A DNA stretch of 64,000 bases from Mixta sp. Marseille-Q2659 (GCF_940807255.1 NZ_CALNWY010000002.1:62001-126000), one strand, 5' to 3'; shown: positions 52,198 through 61,468, counted from the stretch's first letter. Translations and numbers: made by a program. Notes: generated by a model not told the origin, from the sequence alone.

Positions 52198-54139
52198 AAC
52201 CACACTCACTCATAATTAACGCGATATAACGCTGCCGCTGAGCATTCTTTTTGTTATTGATCGGGCAGGCATTGACGGTGAGTTTTTCCCACCGGGCGGC
52301 GGAAACAGGGAAGGCTTTCCTGCTCGCCTGCGGATAGCTGCGGTAGCGCGCTCGCGCCAGGCGGGCCAGCTTGCGCACTTCATGCTGCAGGAACCAGCTG
52401 AAGATTGACTCCGGCAATTGCGCAAGGCGTTGATTCGTTTTTTCCACCAGCTCCAGCAGGCAGCCAGGCTCGCTAAACAGGTGGAAATATAACTGCTCCG
52501 GCGTAGGCGCCTGTTCCAGTACGTTACGCCGTTGCGCCATTGCATAAAACAGGCGGAAGTAGCTGGGCATCACAGAGGAAGCAGCGACGGCGCGATCGGC
52601 GTGCGGCTCTGCTTCCTCGCTCTGCTGGCTTCCACGCAGAATGGTGCGATTGCTTTCCGTCGGCATCAGGCCGCTGGCGTAGCTTTCAAGGATCTCTTCC
52701 AGTGAACTGAAAGCCTCCACACGGCGATATACCTGTTCCTTTTCCAGAATGATGCCCTGTCCGCAGGGTTTACCGTCCTTCAGCAATGTATAGAAACGCT
52801 GGGTCAGCAGCTCATCGGTCTCTGTCGGAGATAATGTCAGAACACGAAGCGTCCTCGCTATCGACTTCCAGCTCAGAGGAATCTCCTCTGCGATAGCGGG
52901 CAATTGCAACTGATATGCCTCGCTCGTATCGCCCTCCTGCCAGACGCCGCTAATCTGGTATTCGCCAAGGCGCCAGTCAAAAATAACCTGCAGATCAAAA
53001 GGCGGCAGGCTTTGCAGCACCAGCTGTTCATTATCCAGCATTTCCCGATCGGCGAAGTCGCTGCGCTTAACCTGCCAGCGTTCCCCGGCAATCTCGATAA
53101 CCTCTTTTACCCGGTGAACAATACCCGCTTCAATATTGCGCTCTCCTTCCAGGCTGGCGCAGCCTGGTTGGGTAAAGTTCCAGGAGCCAATGGCCATCCG
53201 TCGGCCTGCGGCGCTGCGTGCATACCAGATTTTTGCATGAATCATCTCTACACGTTCATCCCGGCTCGCGGAACAGGGATTACGGCAGAAAACCAGCTGG
53301 CCGCTTTGCTGTAAATCTGCTATTTCCTTGCACCAGGGTGTGCGGATCGCTCCGCCCAGCATATCGGGCACCAGCCGGATTTTTAGCCGTTGATTTTCTG
53401 TCTGCTGCGCCAGCTGGGCGATAAATGTCGGCAGATCGCCAGCCAGGTAAGGTGACCAAACGCTCAGTTCCGTAATCGCCTTCGGGCTTGTTGGTACTCT
53501 CAGCGCATCCAGCAGGGTTTTGCCGCCCAGGCTGTGAATAAACGCCCACTCCTCATCATCCCCCCAACGAATTTTTTTCCTGAAGTTCTGGTCGGTGGCG
53601 GCGCCAATACGCATAAAAAACTGCTTAATCTGATGATATTGTTCGCTGTTACTGACGCAGCGAAAATCAAACACTTCCTGGTTTCGCCCCCAGCCATTCA
53701 GCGTTAAATTGGCGCTACCGGCTCCGATAACTATCCGGCCCTGTTCATCTTCCAGATAGATCACTTTTGGATGAAACAGGCTGCGCTTGCCAAAATGAGG
53801 GGCCATTTCTGCTTCCCAGGAAGCCACTTTCTTACTACCAGGCGACAGCGGAAACAGCTCGCGCACCGCCAGCGCCGTTATGACGACTGAAGTCTGTTTA
53901 GGTTGGCCATGCTGGAATATCTGTTTATCGCACCAGATGCGGAAATCGATCTTTTGCTCGACTAATGCCTTTTGTAGCCCTTCGAAATGCAGACGATTAA
54001 CCGGAATATCCTGGCCCAGTACCGCCGGAAGCAGATATTTTTCGATAAAGGAGATATTGATATTAAAACTGGTAAGCCAGACGCGCTTTATTTTCCCCAT
54101 CTTCTCCAGCTGCGCCCGAAAGCTTTCCATCAGGGTCAT
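52190..54139 (-). CDS. Phospholipase-D-like protein with two HKD motifs (second gene of putative defence operon)
   Basis: A 649-residue protein with two HxK(x)nD/N-type half-sites: His123/Lys125 with the GSANLT segment at 141-146, and His301/Lys303 with GSWNFT at 318-323. Together they make one PLD active site, which in bacterial defence proteins usually cuts nucleic acid. The N-terminal 100 residues and the C-terminal 250 residues have no domain I recognise. Its start overlaps the stop of the upstream gene by four bases (ATGA). It contains no signal peptide, so it is cytoplasmic. In analogous systems a PLD nuclease is paired with a helicase. Confidence 0.82.
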   Translation of the reverse strand: MTLMESFRAQLEKMGKIKRVWLTSFNINISFIEKYLLPAVLGQDIPVNRLHFEGLQKALVEQKIDFRIWCDKQIFQHGQPKQTSVVITALAVRELFPLSPGSKKVASWEAEMAPHFGKRSLFHPKVIYLEDEQGRIVIGAGSANLTLNGWGRNQEVFDFRCVSNSEQYHQIKQFFMRIGAATDQNFRKKIRWGDDEEWAFIHSLGGKTLLDALRVPTSPKAITELSVWSPYLAGDLPTFIAQLAQQTENQRLKIRLVPDMLGGAIRTPWCKEIADLQQSGQLVFCRNPCSASRDERVEMIHAKIWYARSAAGRRMAIGSWNFTQPGCASLEGERNIEAGIVHRVKEVIEIAGERWQVKRSDFADREMLDNEQLVLQSLPPFDLQVIFDWRLGEYQISGVWQEGDTSEAYQLQLPAIAEEIPLSWKSIARTLRVLTLSPTETDELLTQRFYTLLKDGKPCGQGIILEKEQVYRRVEAFSSLEEILESYASGLMPTESNRTILRGSQQSEEAEPHADRAVAASSVMPSYFRLFYAMAQRRNVLEQAPTPEQLYFHLFSEPGCLLELVEKTNQRLAQLPESIFSWFLQHEVRKLARLARARYRSYPQASRKAFPVSAARWEKLTVNACPINNKKNAQRQRYIALIMSECGYE

Positions 54140-55506
54140 GCAGCTGTTCCCCTTAAGCCAGCGATCATGTATTTGAACTGCGGCAGATAATAGTTATTTA
54201 CCCAGTGGGGATAGTTCTGCGCCTCTTTAAACGGGCGCGGCGGAATATGCACTTCCAGCCTGCGGTCATTTAGCATTACCCATGGAATCTGCCCGCGCGC
54301 CGTCATCAATCCGGCATGATAATCCAGTAAAGCGGCAGCCTGCCCTTCCAGCGTTTTTGCACTGGCAACATCCAGCAGCGCTTCAAAACGATTTTTAGGC
54401 GTACCAGTAAGCGATGCCATTAACTGCGGTATTTGGCGTAATTGAGCGGCCTTTGCTGGCAGGGTACGCGCATTCAGCCCCTGCCCGCGCCAGAATGTAG
54501 CTACCTCAGCCAGCGTCTGCTTCTTTTGGCGCAGCATCGCATTAAACAGCAGGTTGATCAGTGCCAGGAAAGGCTCAGCCTGAACGATATTGTTTAACTT
54601 CTGACACTCATCTTCCGGCAGTTTTTTTGCTGCGTGTTGACTGGCGCGTGCAAAAATCACTTCAGGCAAAGCCTCTTCAGAATTAGTTTTCTCCAGTACC
54701 TGATAGAGCATGCCAGCAGCCCCCTGATTAAGCTGCGTCATCTCCAGCCAGAAATCTTTAGCATACTCCCCGACCGCCGGTGAGGAAGGGAAAGCCTTAA
54801 CATAGGCATTACACAGGGCGTCTGGTATCTCCCGAAAAGGGATGTTCAGCGATTTTTTGTGGTTTTGCGTCAGTAAACTACGGAGCCAGGCAAGCGCTTC
54901 CCGGCTGACTTTGCGCAGCTTCGGCTCTTTTTCAATAAACGCTTTTGCCCGTAGCCAGACAGCCTGGGCCTCCTGCCGATCGTAGCGATATTGCCGGTCA
55001 AAGAATTTCAGGTTCATCATCGGCGTTTTATAGCGCCCGTTTGTTCCCAGCGACATCTGGTTATTCAGTAACTGACACTCCGCACCGTGACCAAAAATAA
55101 TGCGCGGGTTTTCGCTCTCATCGTTCCATTTTTGGCGCGCCTTGATAATGCCCAGCACGCCCGTGGTAACTACATTTTTGCTCTGCGCTTCCAGCATTGA
55201 AAAGGTGTAGATATTTTCCAGATGGATCAGAAGCGCGGTTTTAAAGTGCAGCTCATCTTTAAAGGAATAGCGCTTTTTTAGAAGTTGGCTGAGCTGCAGG
55301 GTGTCGTCATCAACAACGGATTTTACAATATAGTGATGCAGCAGGTTCAGCGTGTAGTGACGGACATCGTTGGCAACGGAACTAATGCTGTTGTGGAAGA
55401 TTTGTTGTCCCCACGCCGACCAGATCACCAGTTGACCAAGCTGATCGATGTTCAGATCGCTGGAGAGCGATTCATCGTAATCAGTAAGAAATTTGTTTAA
55501 ATACAT
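54136..55506 (-). CDS. Protein of unknown function (first gene of putative defence operon)
   Basis: I do not recognise this 456-residue protein. It is mostly helical, basic toward the C-terminus, has no signal peptide or membrane segment, and shows no nucleotide-binding motif. Its C-terminal segment (PWVMLNDRRLEVHIPPRPFKEAQNYPHWVNNYYLPQFKYM region; key parts LNDRRLEVHIP and NNYYLPQFKY) looks like a structured beta domain. It opens the operon and is translationally coupled to the phospholipase-D-like gene. By analogy it could be a target-recognition or regulatory subunit; that is a guess. Confidence 0.75.
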   Translation of the reverse strand: MYLNKFLTDYDESLSSDLNIDQLGQLVIWSAWGQQIFHNSISSVANDVRHYTLNLLHHYIVKSVVDDDTLQLSQLLKKRYSFKDELHFKTALLIHLENIYTFSMLEAQSKNVVTTGVLGIIKARQKWNDESENPRIIFGHGAECQLLNNQMSLGTNGRYKTPMMNLKFFDRQYRYDRQEAQAVWLRAKAFIEKEPKLRKVSREALAWLRSLLTQNHKKSLNIPFREIPDALCNAYVKAFPSSPAVGEYAKDFWLEMTQLNQGAAGMLYQVLEKTNSEEALPEVIFARASQHAAKKLPEDECQKLNNIVQAEPFLALINLLFNAMLRQKKQTLAEVATFWRGQGLNARTLPAKAAQLRQIPQLMASLTGTPKNRFEALLDVASAKTLEGQAAALLDYHAGLMTARGQIPWVMLNDRRLEVHIPPRPFKEAQNYPHWVNNYYLPQFKYMIAGLRGTAA

Positions 55507-55953
55507 GGGAGAAGGTTATATGCCGTCCGGTGCGAAGGAACCAGTTTGCCGCCAGCTCCCGTTAGCGTTCCTTTTTCAACCAGATATGTCCGGCTATGAG
55601 GAGGCGCTATTCTAGCTTACCAGGGGGAGATTACGAAGAGCGTAACAGCACAAGAAAAGCGTTGTTTTTCTCAACTGAAATTGGACTTCAGGTTAAGCAA
55701 ACAACCTTTTATTACCATAACGGGTTTTCCTGCACAGGAGATAACGTTATGTTTTCACCGCTTTCAGCAACATGGAAACAGTCGATCTGCAGGCTTAAAG
55801 GTCTGCGCCTCATTACGCGAGCTTGTCAGCCAGAGCCCAGAAGAGGTGCGCAGCATCATTATGAATGTGGCGCACCTTAGTGATATGGCTTAGTGAGATG
55901 GTGCCAATGGAACTCCCTCGGCCAGCAACTTGTCGGGAAACCCTGTTGTTCGC
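55507..55953. other. Intergenic region between the putative defence operon and the mannose-family PTS operon
   Basis: About 450 bases containing the minus-strand promoter for the three-gene operon. Two overlapping plus-strand frames (55596-55880 and 55681-55893) exist. The second reads partly protein-like (LRELVSQSPEEVRSIIMNV) but has only a TTG start and no clear ribosome site, so I do not call it a gene. No tRNA or attachment-site repeat is visible. Confidence 0.4.
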
Positions 55954-56772
55954 TTAGCCGGCAAACAGCCCTACCGCTACGCCAGCCGCTGCCAGTACCA
56001 GCAGCAACAGCATCGCTTTTACCGGTGACAGGCCGCGTTTGGCCATTAAATACCAGGTGCCAATCACCACCAGCAATGGCAGCAGCTGAGGGAAAATACC
56101 GTCGAGCATGTGTTGCAGATGAATATTCACCCCGTCTTTGGTCACGAACTCCAGCCCGGTACCAAGCTTGACATAACTCGCTGCCACGCCGCCCATTACG
56201 AATACGCCAAGCAGCGACAGCGCCTCTCTGAGCCGGTTTGATTTACTGCTCACCAGCATCTCTACCGACGTTGATCCCATGCGGTAGCCTTTAAGAAACA
56301 GAAACCAGGTGCCGGGAAGGATAATCGCCAGCCACGCGATGCTGTAAAACAAAGGACCAAGAATATTGCCGCCAGCCGCCAGCGCCATACCGATGCTGAG
56401 CAGAATGGGGATTAACATGCCAGGGATCATCGAGTCGCCAATCCCGGCCACCGGCCCCATCAGCCCGACTTTCAGGGTATTAATGGTTTCCCCGTCAATT
56501 GGCTCACCGTTAGCGCGCTTCTCCTCCAGCCCCAGCACCATACCGTTAACGATGGCACCCAACTGCGGTTCGGTGTTATAGAACGAAGCGTGGCGCTTGA
56601 GCATCTCCTGTCTTTGCTGAATATCGGGATAAAGCTTTTTCGCTACCGGCAGCATACTCAGGCAAAAGCCGAAAGAGGCAAGACGCTCAAAGCTCATCGA
56701 GGAGAGGTTATACATCATCCAGCTGCGCCAGCAGCGGCGTAAATCCCGGCGGGTCAGTTTACGTTCTTCCAT
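55954..56772 (-). CDS. Mannose-family PTS component IID
   Basis: Inner-membrane subunit of a mannose/fructose/sorbose-family PTS, 272 residues. The N-terminal motif LTRRDLRRCWRSWMMYNLSSMSFER is typical of IID; the MGPVAGIGDSMIPGML segment and a C-terminal membrane helix complete it. It forms the translocation unit with IIC, whose stop codon it overlaps by one base. It is the last gene of the operon. Confidence 0.93.
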   Translation of the reverse strand: MEERKLTRRDLRRCWRSWMMYNLSSMSFERLASFGFCLSMLPVAKKLYPDIQQRQEMLKRHASFYNTEPQLGAIVNGMVLGLEEKRANGEPIDGETINTLKVGLMGPVAGIGDSMIPGMLIPILLSIGMALAAGGNILGPLFYSIAWLAIILPGTWFLFLKGYRMGSTSVEMLVSSKSNRLREALSLLGVFVMGGVAASYVKLGTGLEFVTKDGVNIHLQHMLDGIFPQLLPLLVVIGTWYLMAKRGLSPVKAMLLLLVLAAAGVAVGLFAG

Positions 56773-57569
56773 CAGAATTCATCCTCATCGTCGTCGCCCG
56801 GCCTGGCGGCGCTCGCCACCTGCGGTTCCGGCTTGTAGTTATAGTGAATAAGCGCCAGCAGCGCGCCAACTATCACCAGCGCCACCATATTCAGCTTCAG
56901 AAATACGATGCAGATAAAACCCACCAGAAAATAGATCAGCATGCTGTAGCTTTTGATGATCTGCTTGAGCAGGATGGCGATACCCACGGCGGGCAGAATG
57001 CCGCCCAGTACATTCATCGTTGACAGGACGATATGCGGCAGGCTGTCCATAAAGGCGCTGATATACTGCGCGCCAAAATAGACGGCAATAAAAGTCGGCA
57101 CGAAGCGCATCAGAAAATTGGTGACCTGCGGCCAGATAGCGCTGTTCAGGTAAACCCCGCGCTCATCACCTTTTTCCAGAGCGACGTCGGCGCGATGGTT
57201 CCACCATGAATTCAGCACCAGCATGGCATTAAACAGCACCGTTCCGGCAATGCCGATGGTAGCGGCCAGCGCGACCGCCACTTCCGCGCCTTTGCCGGAT
57301 AAGATCCCCAACGCGATAGCGGGAAAGGCGACAAAGTTAAGATCCGCCGGCATTGAGCCGCCGGGCGTGACCATCGCAATATAGACCGCCTGTACGGCAA
57401 CCCCGATAATGATCCCGGTTTGCATATCGCCGAGAATAAGCCCTACCAGCATTCCCGAAACCAGCGGACGGGTGATCAGATACCAGCCGCCGGTTACGCC
57501 AAGCGGCCAGGGGCTGCTAAGCGATCCCAGGTAACAAAGAATGCCGATTAACGCCGCTTCAAAAACCAT
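56772..57569 (-). CDS. Mannose-family PTS component IIC
   Basis: Polytopic membrane subunit, 265 residues with about seven to eight helices. Family motifs are RPLVSGMLVGLILGD, the GVAVQAVYIAMVTPGGSMPADLNF region and SWWNHRADVALEKGD in a cytoplasmic loop. Its acidic C-terminal tail (PGDDDEDEF) is unusual. It partners IID. The sugar cannot be read from the sequence. Confidence 0.93.
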   Translation of the reverse strand: MVFEAALIGILCYLGSLSSPWPLGVTGGWYLITRPLVSGMLVGLILGDMQTGIIIGVAVQAVYIAMVTPGGSMPADLNFVAFPAIALGILSGKGAEVAVALAATIGIAGTVLFNAMLVLNSWWNHRADVALEKGDERGVYLNSAIWPQVTNFLMRFVPTFIAVYFGAQYISAFMDSLPHIVLSTMNVLGGILPAVGIAILLKQIIKSYSMLIYFLVGFICIVFLKLNMVALVIVGALLALIHYNYKPEPQVASAARPGDDDEDEF

Positions 57570-57579
57570 AACGGTCTCC

Positions 57580-58074
57580 TTATTTTATTTTTTGTCGGGC
57601 GTCCTGCCAGCTGTAGCTGCTGGCATCCGGCACCAGGCGAAACTCAATCTGATGTCCGCGCTGCGCCAGATAGTCAAACGCCTGCGCCTCTTCCGCGCTG
57701 ACCGCCTGGTTTGGCCCGATAGTGGTGGTGTTGGCGCGGGCGCTCATCGGCCCGACATTAATTTTACGGTTGCTGTTTTGCAGGCTGATACCCGCCTGTT
57801 CGATGCGCTGTAGCGTGACCGGTGACTTGCCGATAACAAAATAGCGCTTCTCGCTGGCGATAATTTTCGGCAGCTTGTCAATCGCCGTGGCGGTGTCGAA
57901 CAGCCAGACTTTGGTGTCCTGCACTGCGCCTTTCATAACCGAGGAGAGCAGCGGATCGGCCGCTACCGCATCGTCAATGGCGACAATACCGTCACACGGC
58001 AGTTCTTTGGCCCAGCGGGTCACCAGCTGGCCGTGAATCACGCGATCGTCAATGCGTACAAAGGAAATGCTCAT
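57580..58074 (-). CDS. Mannose-family PTS component IIB
   Basis: Cytoplasmic phosphocarrier, 164 residues. The phosphorylated histidine is His14 in RIDDRVIHGQLVTRWAKEL, the hallmark of the family. It passes phosphate from IIA to the incoming sugar. It starts nine bases after the IIA stop and lies 10 bases before the IIC start. Confidence 0.94.
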   Translation of the reverse strand: MSISFVRIDDRVIHGQLVTRWAKELPCDGIVAIDDAVAADPLLSSVMKGAVQDTKVWLFDTATAIDKLPKIIASEKRYFVIGKSPVTLQRIEQAGISLQNSNRKINVGPMSARANTTTIGPNQAVSAEEAQAFDYLAQRGHQIEFRLVPDASSYSWQDARQKIK

Positions 58075-58083
58075 CGTTAACCC

Positions 58084-58512
58084 CTAAAAATCATCAGATT
58101 GCTGTGTTTGAATCAGGCTGGCCTGCACCATAGTGTTTTTAGACTGGGCCAGCAGCTCAGCGGCGGCCTGCTTAATGTCAGTCAGTTCTTTCAGATCGTC
58201 AGTGAGCAGCAGCATCGGGAAATTAACGCCGCCCAGTACTGCCATTGGCGGTGTGGTTGCAGGATCGAACGCGTGGTGACAGGCGATGTTCCAAGGCGTG
58301 CCGCTTTGCAAATCACACAGCACCAGTACGCCGTCAGCCTTTTTGCGGGCCTGATGAAGAACAGCGGCAAACTCATCGCGGAAAGCGTTAATGCCTTTAG
58401 TTTCGCTAAGCATGACGGGAAAAACATGCGGCAACTCGCCATAGACCATGCGGGCGCTGGTGAGAAGCGCTTCCGCCAGCGGGCCATGCGTGGCCAGTAT
58501 CACATTGATCAT
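58084..58512 (-). CDS. Mannose-family PTS component IIA
   Basis: Cytoplasmic phosphocarrier, 142 residues, with His9 in ILATHGPLAEALL and the segment GVLVLCDLQSGTPWNIA typical of EIIA-Man. It accepts phosphate from HPr. Here IIA and IIB are separate proteins, as in sorbose, fructosamine and some mannose systems, not fused as in ManX. It follows the isomerase-like gene by four bases. Confidence 0.93.
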   Translation of the reverse strand: MINVILATHGPLAEALLTSARMVYGELPHVFPVMLSETKGINAFRDEFAAVLHQARKKADGVLVLCDLQSGTPWNIACHHAFDPATTPPMAVLGGVNFPMLLLTDDLKELTDIKQAAAELLAQSKNTMVQASLIQTQQSDDF

Positions 58513-58516
58513 AGTG

Positions 58517-60265
58517 TTATCCTCTTACCCAGGCTTTCATGGTGGCGAGCTGCTGTCCGATGCTGCTGCCATAAGGCGATATGCGATACTCCCCTACCGC
58601 CGCCGGGACGATAAAGGTTTCCGCATAATGCACAACAAAGGGCTCGAAGGCGTTAGTCGGGCTTTCCACCAGCGCCTCGCTCCCTTCAACCAGATTAAGT
58701 ATGTTTACCCCGCCCCGCGTATGATGAAGCACCGACTTGCTGAACCAGTGACGACGGGTTTCAATAAACTCGCGTTCGTGCAGGCCGGTACGCTCTTCAC
58801 GCCAGCCGTCACCTTCAGCAACAGGTTCAAACTGGTTGATCAGATGTTCGCGTACCCATTGGGTATCCCGCTGCCAGTCAATAACCTGGCTGCCATGTTC
58901 CAGATGAACCGGACGCGGCAGACCATCCAGCCCCAGACGGCCCCAGTCCCACAATTTGAAGGTGAAAATATAGGGCGTAGCGCTAATTTCCAGCACCATT
59001 GTCCCGGCACCGGCGCAGTGTACGGTGCCCGCCGGGATCAGGAAGTGATCGTGTTTGCGCGCCGGAAAACGGTTAACGAATTTTTCATCGTCGAAGGCTT
59101 TTTCCCCGCGTTGGGCGCTGGCGAGGTCGTTGAGCATCTCCTGTGGGTCGATGCCGGTTTGAGTGCCAAGGTAGACTTCCGCGCCCGGCTCGGCCTCCAG
59201 CAGGTAATAGCTTTCATCCTGGGTATAGTGCATACCAAAGTGCTGTTGAATATATTCCGTCACCGGATGAACCTGAAAGCTGAGGTTCTGCCCGCCAATG
59301 GTATCCAGAAAATCGAAGCGGATCGGGAATTCGGTGCCGAAGCGGGCATGCACTTTCTCGCCCAGTAGCGGGCGCGGATAAAGCAACACCAGATCCTGCG
59401 AAGGGATTTCGATTCGCACATCAGCGATGCGCAGTAACAGGCTGTTCTCTTCCGGCACGCAGTCAAAACACCAGGCGTAATTGGGCTGCGAAGGATCGAG
59501 ATCGAACTTCTCTTTCATCCATTGTCCGCCCCAGACGCCAGGGTCGAAAAACGGCACCACACGGAATGGCTGTTGGGTCGTTTGTTGCAGGCCATAACGC
59601 AATGCGATGCCGCTGATCAGCGCCGGATCGTTTTGCCGGTTCGTATCTAACAAAAAATCAGCGCGCCTGAGCAGCGGCGTTTTATGGCGGTCAAACACCC
59701 GCCATTCAACAAAGAAGGCCCGCTTATAGCGGCGCAGAATATCTTCCTGTTCATTATTGGCGCCCCAGTTACCCAGCTCGCCGCTGCGAAAGCGCTGCTG
59801 AATCTCCCAACGCGCCAGGTCGGCGTAGATCAGAATGTCGCCAGGGTGTACCAACGCGGCGCCAGGACCGTAAACCACCACCAGGCCCGCTTTAACCTGC
59901 TCCACTTCCTGCTGTAACGCCGCCAGCCTGTCGTCGCAGAAAAATTCGCTGAGCTGGTGGCAGGAAAGCACACCAAATACGCGGTCATCCGTCAGATTGG
60001 CGGCGAGCAGATCATGCAAATGTTGCGCGCTGTGGCGGGCCGTTTCCGCATTGATTGCCAGCGCGGGATTCAGCCAGTAAACCAGCTGCTGCTCAAGTTC
60101 AGCCAGGCGAACGCCAGGGTAACAGTCAATAACCAGCACAATCTTCTGCTGTTCCGACAGCCGCGCCGCAACGGCCTGCTGAACCGCTGACCAGCCGCGC
60201 CAGGCGTGATCGTCAAATCCCTTTATGCGAACTTCGGGAAATTTATCGTAATTAATATGCTTCAT
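58517..60265 (-). CDS. Class I phosphomannose-isomerase-like enzyme with N-terminal kinase-like domain
   Basis: A 582-residue protein. Its C-terminal part (from about residue 230) is a type I mannose-6-phosphate-isomerase cupin domain: NLSFQVHPVTEYI (Gln/His ligands), DESYYLLEAEPGAEVYLG and DHFLIPAGTVHCAGAG with another zinc ligand. The N-terminal 220 residues resemble a P-loop kinase fold (IVLVIDCYPGV, WRGWSAVQQAVAARL) but have no GxxxxGKS loop, so it is probably not an active kinase. Canonical ManA is about 390 residues, so this is a distinct architecture. It is the first gene of the PTS operon and likely isomerises the imported sugar phosphate. Confidence 0.85.
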   Translation of the reverse strand: MKHINYDKFPEVRIKGFDDHAWRGWSAVQQAVAARLSEQQKIVLVIDCYPGVRLAELEQQLVYWLNPALAINAETARHSAQHLHDLLAANLTDDRVFGVLSCHQLSEFFCDDRLAALQQEVEQVKAGLVVVYGPGAALVHPGDILIYADLARWEIQQRFRSGELGNWGANNEQEDILRRYKRAFFVEWRVFDRHKTPLLRRADFLLDTNRQNDPALISGIALRYGLQQTTQQPFRVVPFFDPGVWGGQWMKEKFDLDPSQPNYAWCFDCVPEENSLLLRIADVRIEIPSQDLVLLYPRPLLGEKVHARFGTEFPIRFDFLDTIGGQNLSFQVHPVTEYIQQHFGMHYTQDESYYLLEAEPGAEVYLGTQTGIDPQEMLNDLASAQRGEKAFDDEKFVNRFPARKHDHFLIPAGTVHCAGAGTMVLEISATPYIFTFKLWDWGRLGLDGLPRPVHLEHGSQVIDWQRDTQWVREHLINQFEPVAEGDGWREERTGLHEREFIETRRHWFSKSVLHHTRGGVNILNLVEGSEALVESPTNAFEPFVVHYAETFIVPAAVGEYRISPYGSSIGQQLATMKAWVRG

Positions 60266-60290
60266 AAGTCGCTCCCTTTGCTTTCCCCCA

Positions 60291-60306
60291 GATTAATCGA
60301 TTAACC
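60291..60306. promoter_or_regulatory. Operator candidate for the divergent LacI-type repressor (site 1)
   Basis: GATTAATCGATTAACC is a near-palindrome 26 bases upstream of the isomerase gene. It is repeated at 60413-60428 with two differences. Confidence 0.65.
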
Positions 60307-60412
60307 GGGTTTGACCAGACTGGTAAACGCGATTAACCCCGCATTCAAAACAAAAAAGCGTGAGAGAGAACTATATCTGTGAAGCCTTTCACAAGAAAAA
60401 ATGTCATTTTCA

Positions 60413-60428
60413 GGTTATTCGATTAACC
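60413..60428. promoter_or_regulatory. Operator candidate for the divergent LacI-type repressor (site 2)
   Basis: GGTTATTCGATTAACC lies 33 bases upstream of the repressor start. The sites' centres are 122 bases apart, suitable for loop formation, and site 2 would allow autoregulation. Confidence 0.65.
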
Positions 60429-60460
60429 TATACTAACGCTTTGTTTAACAAGGAGAGCAG

Positions 60461-61468
60461 ATGACTTCAATAACCCTGGCGCAGGTCGCACAACGAGCGG
60501 GCGTATCAACCGCAACGGTATCTATGGTATTACGCAACCGGGGACGAATTTCAGACGCCACGCGTCAGCGGGTGCTGAAGGCGCTTGATGAGCTGGGCTA
60601 TGTCTATAACCAGACCGCAGCCAATTTGCGTAATCGCTCCAGCAATCAGGTTGGCCTGCTGCTGCACGATATTACCAACCCGTTTTACGGCGAAATGACC
60701 GCAGGCCTTAGTCAGGAGATGGAGCGCCATGATCTGCTGCTGTTTCTTGCTAACAGTGAGGAATCGGGCGAACGACAGCAAAAATTTGTTGATTCGCTGA
60801 TGCGTAACAACGCCTGCGGCATGGTGTTGTGCGCGGCCAAAGAAACGCCGCCGCTGTTTTTTGAAACCCTTAAGCGGCGCAATATTCCCACCATTATGGT
60901 GGTTCGCCCGCTGAATGATGTCGATTTTGATTTCGTCGGCACTGATAACTTCCTCGGAGCCCAGCTGGCAACCCGACATTTACTCCAGCTGGGACATCGT
61001 CATATCGCTTTTATCGGTGGCAGCGAAAGCTCTGTCAGTCGGGCGCAGCGAATCGGCGGTTACAGCAGCAAGCTGCTTGAGCATCGTATCCAGCCCAACA
61101 GCAACTGGATCGTCACTTCTCTTGCCAGCCAAAGCGACGGCGCGCGCGTGGCTGAGGCGTTGTTTAAGCGTTACCCGGAAATTACCGCAGCAGTCTGCTA
61201 TCAGGATGTGGTTGCCATCGGCGTTATGCAGACGCTGCGCAAAATGGGCCGGATGCCCGGCAAGGATTTCGCGCTGGTGGGATTTGACGATATTACCGAG
61301 GCTTCACTGGTACAGCCCGCGCTAACGACCGTTTCCGTTGCGGCGAAAGAGATTGGCCGCCAGGCCGGTGAGCTGTTGTACAACCGTATTCAGGGCAATG
61401 ATGAGCCACCGAAACGGATTATTTTACCGCCGACGCTTGTGGTGCGAGAGTCCTGCGGTTCTGAGTGA
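60461..61468 (+). CDS. LacI/MalI-type repressor of the mannose-family PTS operon
   Basis: Repressor of 335 residues. The helix-turn-helix is TLAQVAQRAGVSTATVSMVLRNRGRISDATR, followed by a hinge and a sensor domain with LLLHDITNPFYGEMTAGL and LVGFDDITEASLVQPALTTV. The Leu-Arg-Asn-Arg recognition segment is the MalI type. The gene diverges from the PTS operon and the same 16-base operator sits in front of each, so control of that operon is very likely. GGAG precedes the ATG. Confidence 0.9.
   Translation: MTSITLAQVAQRAGVSTATVSMVLRNRGRISDATRQRVLKALDELGYVYNQTAANLRNRSSNQVGLLLHDITNPFYGEMTAGLSQEMERHDLLLFLANSEESGERQQKFVDSLMRNNACGMVLCAAKETPPLFFETLKRRNIPTIMVVRPLNDVDFDFVGTDNFLGAQLATRHLLQLGHRHIAFIGGSESSVSRAQRIGGYSSKLLEHRIQPNSNWIVTSLASQSDGARVAEALFKRYPEITAAVCYQDVVAIGVMQTLRKMGRMPGKDFALVGFDDITEASLVQPALTTVSVAAKEIGRQAGELLYNRIQGNDEPPKRIILPPTLVVRESCGSE

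Noticed and set aside
49546..55506. Assigning the helicase/PLD operon to DISARM.
   Set aside because: DrmB (DUF1998), DrmA and the methylase are absent, and the lead protein matches none of them.
55596..55893. Two overlapping plus-strand frames before the PTS operon, considered as a small gene or SymE-like remnant.
   Set aside because: No acceptable start with a ribosome site for the better frame, and no recognisable domain.
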